A model generated the notes under the pieces. That model did not search any database, was not told the DNA's origin, and saw nothing but the letters and a program-made list of their open reading frames with translations. Position numbers and translations under genes: made by a program. 64,000 nucleotides of DNA, taken from Baekduia alba. GTDB taxonomy: Bacteria > Actinomycetota > Thermoleophilia > Solirubrobacterales > Solirubrobacteraceae. Within the stretch, counting starts at the first letter, position 1. Every line of letters starts with the position of its first letter. Shown here one piece after another: positions 8,746 through 16,725 of the stretch. The DNA is taken from NCBI RefSeq assembly GCF_028416635.1, contig NZ_CP114013.1, positions 2,852,001-2,916,000 on the forward strand, written 5' to 3'.

Positions 8746-9402
8746 TCAGGCCGATCGCAGGAAGGTGAGCACGGCGAGGACGCGGCGGTGGTCGTCGTTG
8801 GTCGCCGGCAGGTCGAGCTTGCCGAAGATGTTGGTGACGTGCTTCTCGACCGCGCCTGGCGTCACGACCATGTGGCGGGCGATCGCCGCGTTGGTCCGGC
8901 CCTCGGCCATCAGCTCCAGGACCTCGCGCTCGCGCGGCGTCAGCGAGGCGAGCGCGTCGTCGGCGCCGCCGCCGGTGCGCTGGCGCACGAGCTCGGAGAC
9001 GACCTCGCGGTCCAGCGCCGTGCCGCCCGCGGCCACGCGCTGCACCGCGTCCATGAACGAGCGGACCTCGCCGACGCGCTCCTTGAGCAGGTAGCCGACC
9101 CCGCCCTCGCCGGACTCCAGCAGCTCGGCGGTGTAGATCGGCTCGACGTACTGCGACAGCACCAGGATCCCGAGGCCCGGCTGGCGCCGGCGCGCCTCGA
9201 TCGCCGCGCGCAGGCCCTCGTCGGTGAACGTCGGCGGCAGGCGGACGTCGACGACCGCGAGGTCGGGCTTGTGGCCGGCGACGATCCGCAGCAGGCCCTC
9301 GGCGTCCTCGGCCTGGGCGACGACGTCGACGTCGTGCTCGCGCAACAGCGCGACGACGCCCTCGCGCAGCAGCGCGAGATCTTCGACGATCACCGCCCGC
9401 AC
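8746..9402 (-). CDS. NarL/LuxR-family response regulator
   Basis: The receiver domain starts at the GTG-encoded MRAVIVEDLALLREG, has the phosphorylation Asp52 in LAVVDVRLPP and a Lys in YLLKERVGE. The C-terminal LuxR helix-turn-helix reads LTPREREVLELMAEGRTNAAIA and GAVEKHVTNIFGKL. The length of 218 residues is standard. The start codon lies inside the end of the partner kinase (13-bp overlap), so the pair is translationally coupled. A second GTG three codons later is less likely because it would cut the first beta strand. Confidence 0.93.
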   Translation of the reverse strand: MRAVIVEDLALLREGVVALLREHDVDVVAQAEDAEGLLRIVAGHKPDLAVVDVRLPPTFTDEGLRAAIEARRRQPGLGILVLSQYVEPIYTAELLESGEGGVGYLLKERVGEVRSFMDAVQRVAAGGTALDREVVSELVRQRTGGGADDALASLTPREREVLELMAEGRTNAAIARHMVVTPGAVEKHVTNIFGKLDLPATNDDHRRVLAVLTFLRSA

Positions 9403-10526
9403 GGGAACTCCGCGTGGATCGTCGTGCCCGAGCCCTTGACGCTCGTCACGGTCAGCGTGCCGTCCAGCGCCTCCACGCGATGGCGCAGCCCGGTCAGGCC
9501 GCCGCCGTCGGCCACGGCGCCCCCCGGCCCCTCGTCGGCGACCTCGATGATCAGCCGGCCGTCCTGCTCGGAGAGCCGGATCTGGGCGGGTGCGCCGGCG
9601 GCGTGCTTGGCGACGTTGGTCAGCGCCTCGGCGACGACGAAGTAGGCGGCGGTCTCGACGACCGGCAGCGGACGCTGGTCGAGCTGCTCGGCGTCGACGG
9701 TCACCGGCGTGACCGCGCGCCGGCCGAGCGCCTCGACGGCCGCGGCCAGCCCGCGGTCGGCCAGGACCGGCGGCGCGATCCCGCGCGCGAGGTCGCGCAG
9801 CTCGCCGATCGCGGCCGACGCCTCGACGCGGGCGCGCCGCACCAGCTCGGCCTCCTCGGGGCGGTCGCTCAGGCGCTCCTCGGTCCGGCCGAGCAGCAGC
9901 GACAGCGCGACGAGCCGCGCCTGCGCGCCGTCGTGGAGGTCGCGCTCGATGCGGCGCAGCTCCGCGGCCTGGACGTCGAGCGCGCCCTGCCGGGTGCGCG
10001 TCAGCTCGCCGACGCGCTCCTCGAGCTGGGCCTCTCGACGGCGGCCGCCCGGCAGCCGGTCGGCGTAGATCACGAGGGCGTGGACCGCGACCGCGACGCC
10101 GAGGATCAGCAGCGGCCACAGCGGCCAGAAGCTGTGCACGTCGTTGGTCGTGAAGCCCCAGACGATCAGCAGGATGCCGCCGATCAGGCCCGTGACCATG
10201 CAGTGCAGCGCCAGCCCGTGGCGCGCGCTGGCCGGCGCGCTGAGGCCGAAGCGGATGATCGCGTGGACGGCGACCGGGATCGCGACGCCCAGCCAGACCC
10301 ACGCCGGCCAGTAGTAGCCGCCGCCGGTGATGGCCCAGATGATCGTCGTGACCAGCCCGGCGAGCGCCGAGAGCGCGACGTGCAGCGGCAGCGCGTTGGC
10401 CGGCGGCGGCGCGGGGCCGACCGGTGGCGGGACGTCGAGGCGGGCGCTGCCGCCGTCGCCGTGCGCGGGGGCGTCGAGCGTGGGGAGCGCGAGCGTGTCG
10501 GTCGGGGTCGGGGCGTCAGCGTCCAC
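9390..10526 (-). CDS. NarX-type sensor histidine kinase (HisKA_3) with integral membrane input domain
   Basis: A Pro/Ala-rich cytoplasmic N-terminus of about 45 residues precedes four hydrophobic helices (about 48-70, 75-95, 105-127, 132-155) that look like two tandem 2TM domains. A short coiled coil follows, then the HisKA_3 motif ERDLHDGAQARLVALS with His198, and a HATPase with EALTNVAKHA, DEGPG and GGGLTGLRHRV. It phosphorylates the overlapping NarL-type regulator. There is no extracytoplasmic sensor loop of size, so the stimulus may be sensed in or at the membrane. Confidence 0.9.
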   Translation of the reverse strand: MDADAPTPTDTLALPTLDAPAHGDGGSARLDVPPPVGPAPPPANALPLHVALSALAGLVTTIIWAITGGGYYWPAWVWLGVAIPVAVHAIIRFGLSAPASARHGLALHCMVTGLIGGILLIVWGFTTNDVHSFWPLWPLLILGVAVAVHALVIYADRLPGGRRREAQLEERVGELTRTRQGALDVQAAELRRIERDLHDGAQARLVALSLLLGRTEERLSDRPEEAELVRRARVEASAAIGELRDLARGIAPPVLADRGLAAAVEALGRRAVTPVTVDAEQLDQRPLPVVETAAYFVVAEALTNVAKHAAGAPAQIRLSEQDGRLIIEVADEGPGGAVADGGGLTGLRHRVEALDGTLTVTSVKGSGTTIHAEFPCGR

Positions 10527-10688
10527 GGGTCACCTCCGCGGCCTCGAGCACCGCGGGACGGCCATCTTCGCAACCTCGTCGGCCGGCGTGGGGTTCAGCG
10601 TCCGTCATCGCCACCATGATGGGCGTCGGACGGTGCCCCGTCGTTGGGGCGCGGCGGCGTCCGGACCGCCGCGCTCCCCCGGGTCGGA

Positions 10689-10706
10689 GGTCGGGCTAGC
10701 CCGACC
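10689..10706 (-). terminator. Perfect palindromic terminator hairpin
   Basis: GGTCGGGCTAGCCCGACC is an 18-bp perfect palindrome (7-bp stem, CTAG loop) 8 bp past the stop of the ABM-domain gene. No T tract follows. Confidence 0.5.
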
Positions 10707-10713
10707 GCGCGCG

Positions 10714-11037
10714 CTAGCGGTGGGCGGGCTGGAGCATGGACTCCAGCGCGCGGCTGACGGCGATGTCGCCGTGCATCGTGTCCGTCAACGTCACGTCGAA
10801 CTGCGGCTCCAGCGTGGACCGCACCCACTCCATGGCCATCAGGTCGGAGTCGCGCGCGGCCGCGTCGTCGCGGAACACGCTGATCGTGACCACCTCCGTG
10901 CCGCCGCAGTCGAGGACCTCGTAGGCGACGAAGCCGTCGACCTCGGCGATCGCCTCCGCGAAGTCGGTGTCGACCAGGTGCAGGAGGTCGTTCATCTCGC
11001 CGGAGTCCAGGCGGTAGCGCCGGATGCTCGCGAACAT
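10714..11037 (-). CDS. ABM-like (antibiotic biosynthesis monooxygenase fold) protein
   Basis: The 107-residue protein resembles the dimeric alpha/beta-barrel ABM fold: an N-terminal strand MFASIRRYRL, a helix with TDFAEAIAEVDGF, then VAYEVLDCGGTEVVTISVFRD, AMEWVRSTL and a C-terminal stretch. The ATG at 11037 is chosen because AAGGGAG lies six bases upstream; a farther ATG at 11058 has none. Members include mono-oxygenases and haem-handling proteins, but no catalytic residue can be assigned here. Confidence 0.65.
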   Translation of the reverse strand: MFASIRRYRLDSGEMNDLLHLVDTDFAEAIAEVDGFVAYEVLDCGGTEVVTISVFRDDAAARDSDLMAMEWVRSTLEPQFDVTLTDTMHGDIAVSRALESMLQPAHR

Positions 11038-11159
11038 GTGCCGCTCCCTTCGATCCATCAGGGCAGGAGCCTCACGCTACTCCTCGCCGCTGCGGTGGAC
11101 AACGGCGCGCCTACGCATGCGCCATCCGGGTTCGCGCCGCCGCGCTACGGTCCGCCCGC

Positions 11160-12587
11160 ATGCCGCGCCCCTGGCCCACCACGCCGCCCACGGCGGCCCA
11201 TCGCGCCGCCTACGCGGACGCCAAGACGGTGTCGTTCTGGCTCGACGACCTGCCCGAGCGCGCACGCGACGCGCCGCTGGCCGGGATCACCGACGCCGAC
11301 CTGTGCATCGTCGGCGGCGGCTTCACCGGGCTGTGGGCGGCGCTGCACGCCAAGGCCGACGACCCGTCGCGCGACGTCGTGGTGCTGGAGGCCGACGTGG
11401 CCGGCGGCGGCGCCAGCGGGCGCAACGGCGGGTTCATGGTGGCGTCGCTGACCCACGGGCTCGCCAACGGCCTCGCGCGGTTCCCGGACGAGATGGTCGC
11501 GCTGGAGCGCCTGGCCTTCGAGAACTTCGAGGGCATCAAGGCCGATCTGAAGACCTACAACATCGATGCGCAGCTCGAGGAGACCGGCGAGCTCGGCGTG
11601 CTCTTGGAGGCCCACGAGGTCGCCGCCGCCGAGGAGGACGCCGAGCTGCTGCGCGGCTACGGCCACGAGGTCGACGTGCTCGACGCCGCGGCCATGCACG
11701 CGCAAGTCGCCTCCCCCACCTACCTCGGCGGCGTCTGGGACCGCAGCGGCGGCGCGCTCGTCCACCCGGGCCGGCTGGCCGCGGGCCTGCGCGAGGCCGC
11801 GCTGCGCGCCGGCGTCCGGATCCACGAGCACACGCCGGCGACGACCATGACCGCGGCGAAGGCCGCCGTGACGATCGGCACGCCGGGCGGCGCGGTCCGC
11901 GCCAGGCGCGTCCTGCTGGCGACGAGCGCCTACCCGTCGTTGTTGGGGCGGTTGGCCCACTACGTCGTCCCGGTCTACGACTACGTGTTGGTCACCGAGC
12001 CCCTGAGCGCCGCCCAGAAGGACGCGATCGGGTGGCGCAACCGGCAGGGCATCGGCGACGGCGGCAACCAGTTCCACTACTACCGCCAGACGGGCGACGA
12101 CCGGATCCTGTGGGGCGGCTTCGACGCCGTCTACCGCCGCGGCGGCCCGGTCGGCGCCCACCTCGACGACCACGACCCGACGTTCGGGACGTTGTCCCAG
12201 CACTTCTTCACGACCTTCCCGCAGCTCGAAGGCCTGCGCTTCACCCATCGCTGGGGCGGCGCGATCGACACGTGCTCGCGCTTCAGCGTGTTCTTCGGGA
12301 CCGCGCGCGGCGGCCGCGTCGCCTACGCGACCGGCTACACGGGCCTCGGCGTGGCAGCGACGCGCTTCGGCGCGCGCGTCGGCCTCGACCTGCTCGACGG
12401 GCGCGAGACCGAGGCCACGCGGCTGCAGTACGTGCGTCGCCGGCCGGTGCCCTTCCCGCCCGAGCCGCTGCGCACCGGCGTGATCGCGCTGACGCAGCGC
12501 GAGCTGGCGCGCGCCGACCGCCACGAGGGCCGCCGCGGCCTGTGGCTGCGCACGCTGGACCGGCTGGGCCTGGGCTTCGACAGCTAG
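11160..12587 (+). CDS. FAD-dependent amine oxidoreductase (DAO / gamma-glutamylputrescine oxidase-like)
   Basis: A 475-residue flavoprotein. The dinucleotide fold DLCIVGGGFTGLWAAL (GxGxxG) begins near residue 47, followed by VVLEADVAGGGASGRNGG, typical of the PuuB/OrdL group. The substrate-domain motifs HPGRLAAGLREAA, LLATSAYPS and RFTHRWGGAIDTC also fit, and the C-terminal FAD contact is YATGYTGLGV. Family members oxidise secondary amines or glycine-like compounds to aldehydes with release of H2O2. The substrate is not shown. It stands alone, upstream of the repeat region at 12588-12712. Confidence 0.85.
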   Translation: MPRPWPTTPPTAAHRAAYADAKTVSFWLDDLPERARDAPLAGITDADLCIVGGGFTGLWAALHAKADDPSRDVVVLEADVAGGGASGRNGGFMVASLTHGLANGLARFPDEMVALERLAFENFEGIKADLKTYNIDAQLEETGELGVLLEAHEVAAAEEDAELLRGYGHEVDVLDAAAMHAQVASPTYLGGVWDRSGGALVHPGRLAAGLREAALRAGVRIHEHTPATTMTAAKAAVTIGTPGGAVRARRVLLATSAYPSLLGRLAHYVVPVYDYVLVTEPLSAAQKDAIGWRNRQGIGDGGNQFHYYRQTGDDRILWGGFDAVYRRGGPVGAHLDDHDPTFGTLSQHFFTTFPQLEGLRFTHRWGGAIDTCSRFSVFFGTARGGRVAYATGYTGLGVAATRFGARVGLDLLDGRETEATRLQYVRRRPVPFPPEPLRTGVIALTQRELARADRHEGRRGLWLRTLDRLGLGFDS

Positions 12588-12712
12588 CCAGGGCGGTTCT
12601 CTGGCCCGCATGGCCGTGGCGGGCGTCGCCGGCCCAGCGGCAGCGTGCGCCGGCACGTGAAGCGGGTTGGCGGCCGTCAGGCGCGGCTAGGCGGCACGGA
12701 GAACCGCCCTGG
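12588..12712. repeat. 125-bp unit bounded by 14-bp inverted repeats
   Basis: CCAGGGCGGTTCTC (12588-12601) is repeated perfectly in inverted orientation at 12699-12712. The pair encloses the second copy of the 78-bp dispersed repeat. The right arm lies inside the 3' end of the XRE regulator gene. It could be a MITE-like element or a long-range hairpin; no target-site duplication is visible. Confidence 0.4.
12603..12680. repeat. 78-bp dispersed repeat, copy 2
   Basis: It is in inverted orientation relative to copy 1 at 3109-3186 (66/78 matches). It fills the spacer between the convergent flavoprotein and XRE genes. Confidence 0.55.
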
Positions 12713-13490
12713 TGTGGTCGTCGGCGGGGAAGAACGCCTCGATCGACAGCTCGGCGACCGTGATGTCCAGCGGCGTGCCGAACGTCGTGATCGTCGACAT
12801 GAAGGACAGCTCGCCGGCCTCGTGGCGCATCCGCAGCGGCACGACGATCTCGCCCGGCTTCGGCACGCCCTCGTCCTCCTCGCCACCCGGGTAGCCCTCC
12901 AACTCGGCCAGCAGCGCACGCAGCTGCGCGTCCTGGGTCGCGGCGACCTCGCGCCGCAGCCGGCCGAGGATGTGCGCCCGCCACTCGGGCAGGTTGGCGA
13001 TCCGCGGCGCCATCCCCTCGGGATGCAGGCTGAGGCGCAGCGCGTTGACCGGCGGCTCGAGCAGGTGCGCCGCGGCGCCGGCGGTGATGAGCGCGACGCC
13101 GGCGTTGCCGTCGAGCAGCTCCCAGCGGCGGTCGACCGCGACCGCCGGGTAGGGCTCGTGCGCGGCCAGCAGCCGCTTGACGGCATCGCGCACCTGGCTC
13201 ATCTCCTCGTCCTCGAACGACGACTCGGCGTAGGCGGGCGCGTAGCCGGCGGCGAGGAGCAGCTCGTTGCGCTCGCGCAGCGGCACCTCGAGGTGCTCGG
13301 CGAGCCTGACCACCATGTCGCGGCTGGGCTTGGAGCGCCCGGTCTCGACGAAGCTCAGATGGCGCGTGGAGACCGCGGCCTCGAGCGCGAGCTCCATCTG
13401 GCTGAGGCGCCGCTGGTCGCGCCAGCGGCGCAGGAGGGGCCCGACGCCGAGGGGCGGCGCCGGCGGGGAGAGGACGGCTGTAGAGGGCAC
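12687..13490 (-). CDS. XRE-family regulator with C-terminal MmyB-like ligand domain
   Basis: The N-terminal HTH spans about residues 16-75: LLRRWRDQRRLSQMELALEA then STRHLSFVETGRSKPSRDMV, the classical XRE recognition region. It is followed by the MmyB-type domain (PAS-like) with YPAVAVDRRWELLDGN and ALRLSLHPEGMAPRI. Such actinobacterial regulators commonly repress a neighbouring SDR or oxidoreductase gene; here the convergent neighbour is the amine oxidase, and no divergent partner is seen. The last nine codons overlap the right arm of the 14-bp inverted repeat. Confidence 0.88.
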   Translation of the reverse strand: MPSTAVLSPPAPPLGVGPLLRRWRDQRRLSQMELALEAAVSTRHLSFVETGRSKPSRDMVVRLAEHLEVPLRERNELLLAAGYAPAYAESSFEDEEMSQVRDAVKRLLAAHEPYPAVAVDRRWELLDGNAGVALITAGAAAHLLEPPVNALRLSLHPEGMAPRIANLPEWRAHILGRLRREVAATQDAQLRALLAELEGYPGGEEDEGVPKPGEIVVPLRMRHEAGELSFMSTITTFGTPLDITVAELSIEAFFPADDHTRAVLRAA

Positions 13491-13523
13491 AGCACAAACC
13501 GTATGGGCCCGCGGGTGATCCCC

Positions 13524-13546
13524 GCGATGACCCCGGAGGTCATCGC
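13524..13546 (-). terminator. Terminator hairpin overlapping a stop codon
   Basis: GCGATGACC and GGTCATCGC form a perfect 9-bp stem with loop CCGGA. The 3'-most gene codon and the TGA stop (13540-13542) of the Rho-N-like gene are part of the stem. Confidence 0.55.
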
Positions 13547-13815
13547 CGCCAGTGGTTGCGCAGCGCGGCGATGAGCTCGTCCTTGCTCATGTCCGACCGG
13601 CCGTCGATGTCGAGCTCCTTGGCGCGATCCTGGAGGTCGACGACCGTCCAGTCCTCGTAGGAGCCGGACCGGCCGCCCTTCTTGGACACGTTCGTGCCGG
13701 CCGCCTTGGCGTTGGCGATGCGGGCCGCCTTCTCCTTGCTGGCGCCGTCGTCGCGGAGGGCCTCGTAGGTCGCGTCGTCCTCGACGCTGGGACCTGGGCT
13801 CTTGGATCCGGGCAT
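13540..13815 (-). CDS. Small basic protein with Rho N-terminal (SAP-like) domain
   Basis: A 91-residue protein. The first half (PGPSVEDDATYEALRDDGAS, KEKAARIANAKAAG) resembles the plasmid-stabilisation/ChaB-like small proteins common in actinobacteria, and the second half (WTVVDLQDRAKELDIDGRS, MSKDELIAALRNHW) is a Rho termination factor N-terminal / SAP-like helix-extended-loop-helix that binds nucleic acid. The function is unknown. Its stop lies inside a terminator stem. Confidence 0.75.
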   Translation of the reverse strand: MPGSKSPGPSVEDDATYEALRDDGASKEKAARIANAKAAGTNVSKKGGRSGSYEDWTVVDLQDRAKELDIDGRSDMSKDELIAALRNHWRR

Positions 13816-13845
13816 GCCTTCGGGCTACCCGGACCCCCGCGGCGC

Positions 13846-14397
13846 CTATGCGTGCGCGCGCGCCGCGGCGACCGCGAGCTGGTCCGCCCGGTCGTTGAGG
13901 GCCTTGTGCGCGTGCTCGGCGCCGGTCTCGTGGCCCTTGACCCAGTGCCAGCGCACGTCCTCGTGGCGGGCGATCTCCGCCTCCAGCGCGATGACGAGGT
14001 CCTGGTTCTTGACCGGCTGGCCCGACGCGGTCTTCCAGCCCTTCTTCTTCCAGCCGTGGATCCACTTGGTCATCGAGTCCAGCAGGAGCGTCGAGTCGGT
14101 GACGATGCACACCGTCGCGCCGGGCGCCAGCGACCGCAGGCCCTCCAGCGCCGCCGTGTACTCCATGCGGTTGTTGGTGGTGTGGCCCTCGCCGCCCGAG
14201 AGCTCCACGGGCTCGGCGCCGTCGGGGCCGACGACGATCGCCGCCCAGCCGCCCGGGCCCGGGTTGCCGCTGCACGCGCCGTCGGTCCAGACCAGCGCCT
14301 CGCCCGGACGCGCCTGGACGGGGACCTCGGGCGCGCGCGCGGCCTTGGGTCGGCGTCGGCGGTACGGAGGTGCGGAGGAAGGCATGCGGCGGGCCAT
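13846..14397 (-). CDS. rnhA: Ribonuclease HI
   Basis: RNase H fold with the catalytic DEDD set: Asp in VWTDGACSGNPGPGGW, Glu in NNRMEYTAALEG, Asp in VTDSTLLLDS and Asp in KALNDRADQLA; WVKGHETG supplies the mobile-loop His. It cleaves the RNA strand of RNA-DNA hybrids in the cytoplasm. About 35 extra Arg/Pro/Ala-rich residues precede the catalytic core. Two in-frame ATGs (14397 and 14385) are equally possible; neither has a good Shine-Dalgarno sequence. Confidence 0.92.
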   Translation of the reverse strand: MARRMPSSAPPYRRRRPKAARAPEVPVQARPGEALVWTDGACSGNPGPGGWAAIVVGPDGAEPVELSGGEGHTTNNRMEYTAALEGLRSLAPGATVCIVTDSTLLLDSMTKWIHGWKKKGWKTASGQPVKNQDLVIALEAEIARHEDVRWHWVKGHETGAEHAHKALNDRADQLAVAAARAHA

Positions 14398-14437
14398 GCT
14401 AGGTGGCGCGCAGGACGGGTTCGTCGCGCCGGCGCGC

Positions 14438-14866
14438 TCAGGTCGGGATCGGCGGCTCGAGCAGCCGCCAGGCGATCCAGGAGAGCGCGCAGCCCACGGC
14501 CAGCGCGTTGAGCACGAGCGTCCAGCGCCGCAGCGCGAAGCGCGTCGAGGCCGCCAGCGCGGCGAGCCCGAGGACGAGCCCCCCGATGCCCAGCACCCAC
14601 TGCGCCTGCCACTGCCATGCGTCCTGGTAGGCCGTCCACGCGTGGCCGCCCTGGTAGGGCAGGATGCCGTCGCCGTCGGAGCATGCGAGGCCGCAGTCGT
14701 GGTTCTCGTGCGTGATCGCGAGCAGCATGACCAGGAACGCGCCGGCGCAGACGATCGCCGACGTCGCGCCGCGCTCCAGGAGGCGGCGCGGGCGAGCGAC
14801 CTCGTCGTAGAAGTCGCGGTTGCCCCACCCGCCGGGCCGGACGTCGGAGCGGTGCTCGGTGGCCAC
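14438..14866 (-). CDS. Three-helix membrane protein of unknown function
   Basis: The 142-residue product has a polar N-terminus, then hydrophobic segments at about 36-52, 88-107 and 115-134. The loop between helices 1 and 2 is rich in Asp, His and aromatic residues and contains two cysteines (CGLACSDGDG). The GTG start (VATEH) was chosen because no ATG is available close to the first helix. I do not recognise a family. Confidence 0.55.
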   Translation of the reverse strand: MATEHRSDVRPGGWGNRDFYDEVARPRRLLERGATSAIVCAGAFLVMLLAITHENHDCGLACSDGDGILPYQGGHAWTAYQDAWQWQAQWVLGIGGLVLGLAALAASTRFALRRWTLVLNALAVGCALSWIAWRLLEPPIPT

Positions 14867-14889
14867 GACCCGATGTTCCCACACACCGG

Positions 14890-15561
14890 TCAGCGCCGAT
14901 GAGCCAACCGCAACCGGAACTCGAGGGTCCCGTGGTCGCGCACGGTGACCAGGCCGGCGACGGATGGCGGCGCGATCGCGAAGTCCGCGAACGCGACGGG
15001 CGCGCGGCCGACGAGGACGAGGTCGCCGCCCGCCAGCCGCGCGGCCGACACCCGGACCGCGACGGGCGCCGACGCGCCGTGCAGCTCCAGGCGCCCGCGC
15101 GCCCCCACCGGCCGGGCCGACAGCGCCACGGGCCCGGTGAGCGCGAACCGCGCGGACGGGAACCGCGCGGTCTCCAGGCCGCGCGCCTGGAGGGCGCGGT
15201 CGCGGCCGTCCTGGTCGCTGTGCAGGGAGCCGAGCAGCCGCGCGGCGAAGCGCGCCGTGACGATCCGCCCGCGTCGCACCGACGCCGACCCGGCGAGCAG
15301 GCCGGTCCGCCCCACCGCGGTCCGCACGCCGACGCCGAGGTAGCGCTCGTCGACGCGGTAGCCGGCGTAGCTGTCGTCGCCGCGCGCGATCGCGTAGGTC
15401 CCGTCGGGCGTCGCGGCCACCGCGCCGACCGAGGTCGGCACCCGCGCCGGCGCCGGCGCGTCGCCGCCGTTCAGCGCGAAGAACGCGAACCCGCCGGCGA
15501 CCGCGAGGACGGCGAGCGCCACGGCGGCGAGCACGACGGTGCGGGGCCGGACGCGCGACAT
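14890..15561 (-). CDS. YceI-like lipocalin-fold protein with N-terminal membrane anchor
   Basis: An N-terminal signal-anchor (about residues 9-30, RTVVLAAVALAVLAVAGG) leads to a YceI-type domain: GTYAIARGDDSYAGYRVDE, then SDQDGRDRALQARGLETARF, which is the family signature (D..R...L...F....P...F), and a final strand GTLEFRLRLA. YceI proteins bind isoprenoids or other lipids outside the cytoplasm. The ATG giving MSRVRP is preferred over one four codons upstream. It diverges from the cupin gene. Confidence 0.8.
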   Translation of the reverse strand: MSRVRPRTVVLAAVALAVLAVAGGFAFFALNGGDAPAPARVPTSVGAVAATPDGTYAIARGDDSYAGYRVDERYLGVGVRTAVGRTGLLAGSASVRRGRIVTARFAARLLGSLHSDQDGRDRALQARGLETARFPSARFALTGPVALSARPVGARGRLELHGASAPVAVRVSAARLAGGDLVLVGRAPVAFADFAIAPPSVAGLVTVRDHGTLEFRLRLAHRR

Positions 15562-15584
15562 CGGCGCAAGCATAGGCTGGCCCC

Positions 15585-16114
15585 ATGAGCGAATCCGAGC
15601 AGCCGCGCCTGGGCACGCCGAGCGACCCGTGGTTCGTGGTGAACGCCACCGAGATGCCCTGGCGGGCGGCGCCCGGCTGGGGCGCTTCGTGAAGTTCGAG
15701 CAGGAGGGGACGCGGTTCCGCGACTACGGGCTCAACATCCACGTGGTCGCGCCGGGCGAGCGCAGCACGATGTACCACGGCGAGGACGGCCAGGAGGACT
15801 TCCTGGTGCTGTCGGGCTCGTGCACGGTGGTGGTCGAGGGCGAGCAGCGCACGCTGCGCGCGTGGGACCTGCTGCACTGCCCCGCGTGGACGCGTCACAC
15901 GTTCGCCAACACCGGCGACGAGCCGTGCGCGATCCTGATGGTCGGCGCGCGTCGGGACGGCGTCGAAGTGGACTGCGAGTACCCCGTCGACCGCATGGCC
16001 GTCGCGCTGGGCGCGGGGGTCGAGGCCTACACCACGGAATCGGACGTCGCCTACGCGGGGACGCCGGACTACGACGTGGAGGACTACCGGGAAGGGACGT
16101 TGCCCGGGGCGTGA
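15585..16114 (+). CDS. Cupin-domain protein, reading frame broken by an apparent 1-base deletion
   Basis: The ATG at 15585 gives MSESEQPRLGTPSDPWFVVN and continues to WRAAPGWG, then hits TGA. The remainder of the protein continues in the -1 frame as RFVKFEQEGTRFRDYGLNIH, followed by the cupin motifs YHGEDGQEDFLVLSGSC and HCPAWTRHTFAN. Adding one G to the G4 run at 15679-15682 restores one continuous protein of about 177 residues. The N-terminal part matches the way this small-cupin family normally begins, so this is a frameshift rather than a late start. It may be a real mutation or a homopolymer error. The stop codon sits in the loop of a terminator hairpin. Confidence 0.75.
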
Positions 16115-16125
16115 CGCCCCGGGCA
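16101..16125. terminator. Perfect 11-bp terminator hairpin with the cupin stop codon as its loop
   Basis: TGCCCGGGGCG and CGCCCCGGGCA pair perfectly, leaving TGA (the stop of the cupin frame) as the 3-nt loop. It lies between convergent genes, 18 bp from the cold-shock gene's stop, and can serve both strands. Confidence 0.7.
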
Positions 16126-16142
16126 GTGTCCGTGTGGTGCGA

Positions 16143-16346
16143 CTAGATCTGGGAGACGTTGATCGCGTTCGGGCCCTTGGGGCCGCTCTCGGCCTCGTAG
16201 GACACCTTGGAGCCCTCGGCCAGCGAGCGGAAGCCGTCGCTGTTGATCGCCGAGTGGTGCACGAACAGGTCCTTGCCGCCGTCGTCCGGCGTGATGAAGC
16301 CGAAGCCCTTCTCGTCGCTGAACCACTTCACGGTTCCAGTAGCCAT
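16143..16346 (-). CDS. cspA: CspA-family cold-shock protein
   Basis: A 67-residue OB-fold protein starting [20 protein letters not shown], with both RNA-binding motifs (KGFGFI = RNP1, DLFVHHS = RNP2). It is a nucleic-acid chaperone in the cytoplasm. GGAGG stands eight bases upstream of the ATG. The 380-bp upstream gap leaves room for the long 5' UTR usual in cold-shock genes. Confidence 0.95.
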   Translation of the reverse strand: MATGTVKWFSDEKGFGFITPDDGGKDLFVHHSAINSDGFRSLAEGSKVSYEAESGPKGPNAINVSQI

Positions 16347-16725
16347 TGCTTTTCCTCCAACTTCGGTGCTCTGGTGCTACGCGGAGGATGCTGAGGCAAC
16401 GATCTGCGGACACACGGGCACTGCTCTGCCGAGGTCGCTCCCCGGCCTGTACAGAGCAAAGGCTAGCACTACCTGGACGATCGGTCGGGACGCTAGGCTG
16501 TGTCCTCCGGCGGGCCGCCTACTCGACCGGGGCCCTTCCCTCGTGGTGGGGCCCAGCCAGTGGCAACGCGCCGGTCTTCGGACCGGCGGTCACGTCCACG
16601 GTGGTCGGGAGTGTGACGCCGCCCAGGCATACACACTCGTCCTGGGATGTAAGAAAAAAACGGTGGCCTCTGACCGGGCGGAGGCGCTCGGACCCACGTG
16701 GTCCGGGCGCCGTAATCCGCCTCGC
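16347..16725. other. Gene-free stretch: cold-shock gene leader and sigma-gene 3' region
   Basis: No convincing gene lies here. The left part should hold the promoter and 5' UTR of the cold-shock gene. The middle contains GCCGGTC-TTCG-GACCGGC (16570-16587), a 7-bp stem with a cUUCGg tetraloop when read on the plus strand, and a GGGCCC pair near 16525-16550. The right part contains the sigma-factor terminator with a T7 tract on the minus strand. A small RNA is possible but unproven. Confidence 0.5.
16654..16685 (-). terminator. Rho-independent terminator of the sigma factor gene
   Basis: Read on the minus strand, GCCTC and GAGGC (5-bp stem, 10-nt loop) are followed within five bases by TTTTTTT. 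A second, imperfect stem (GGACC/GGTCC) lies just upstream. It is the only clear T tract near a gene end in this window. Confidence 0.55.
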
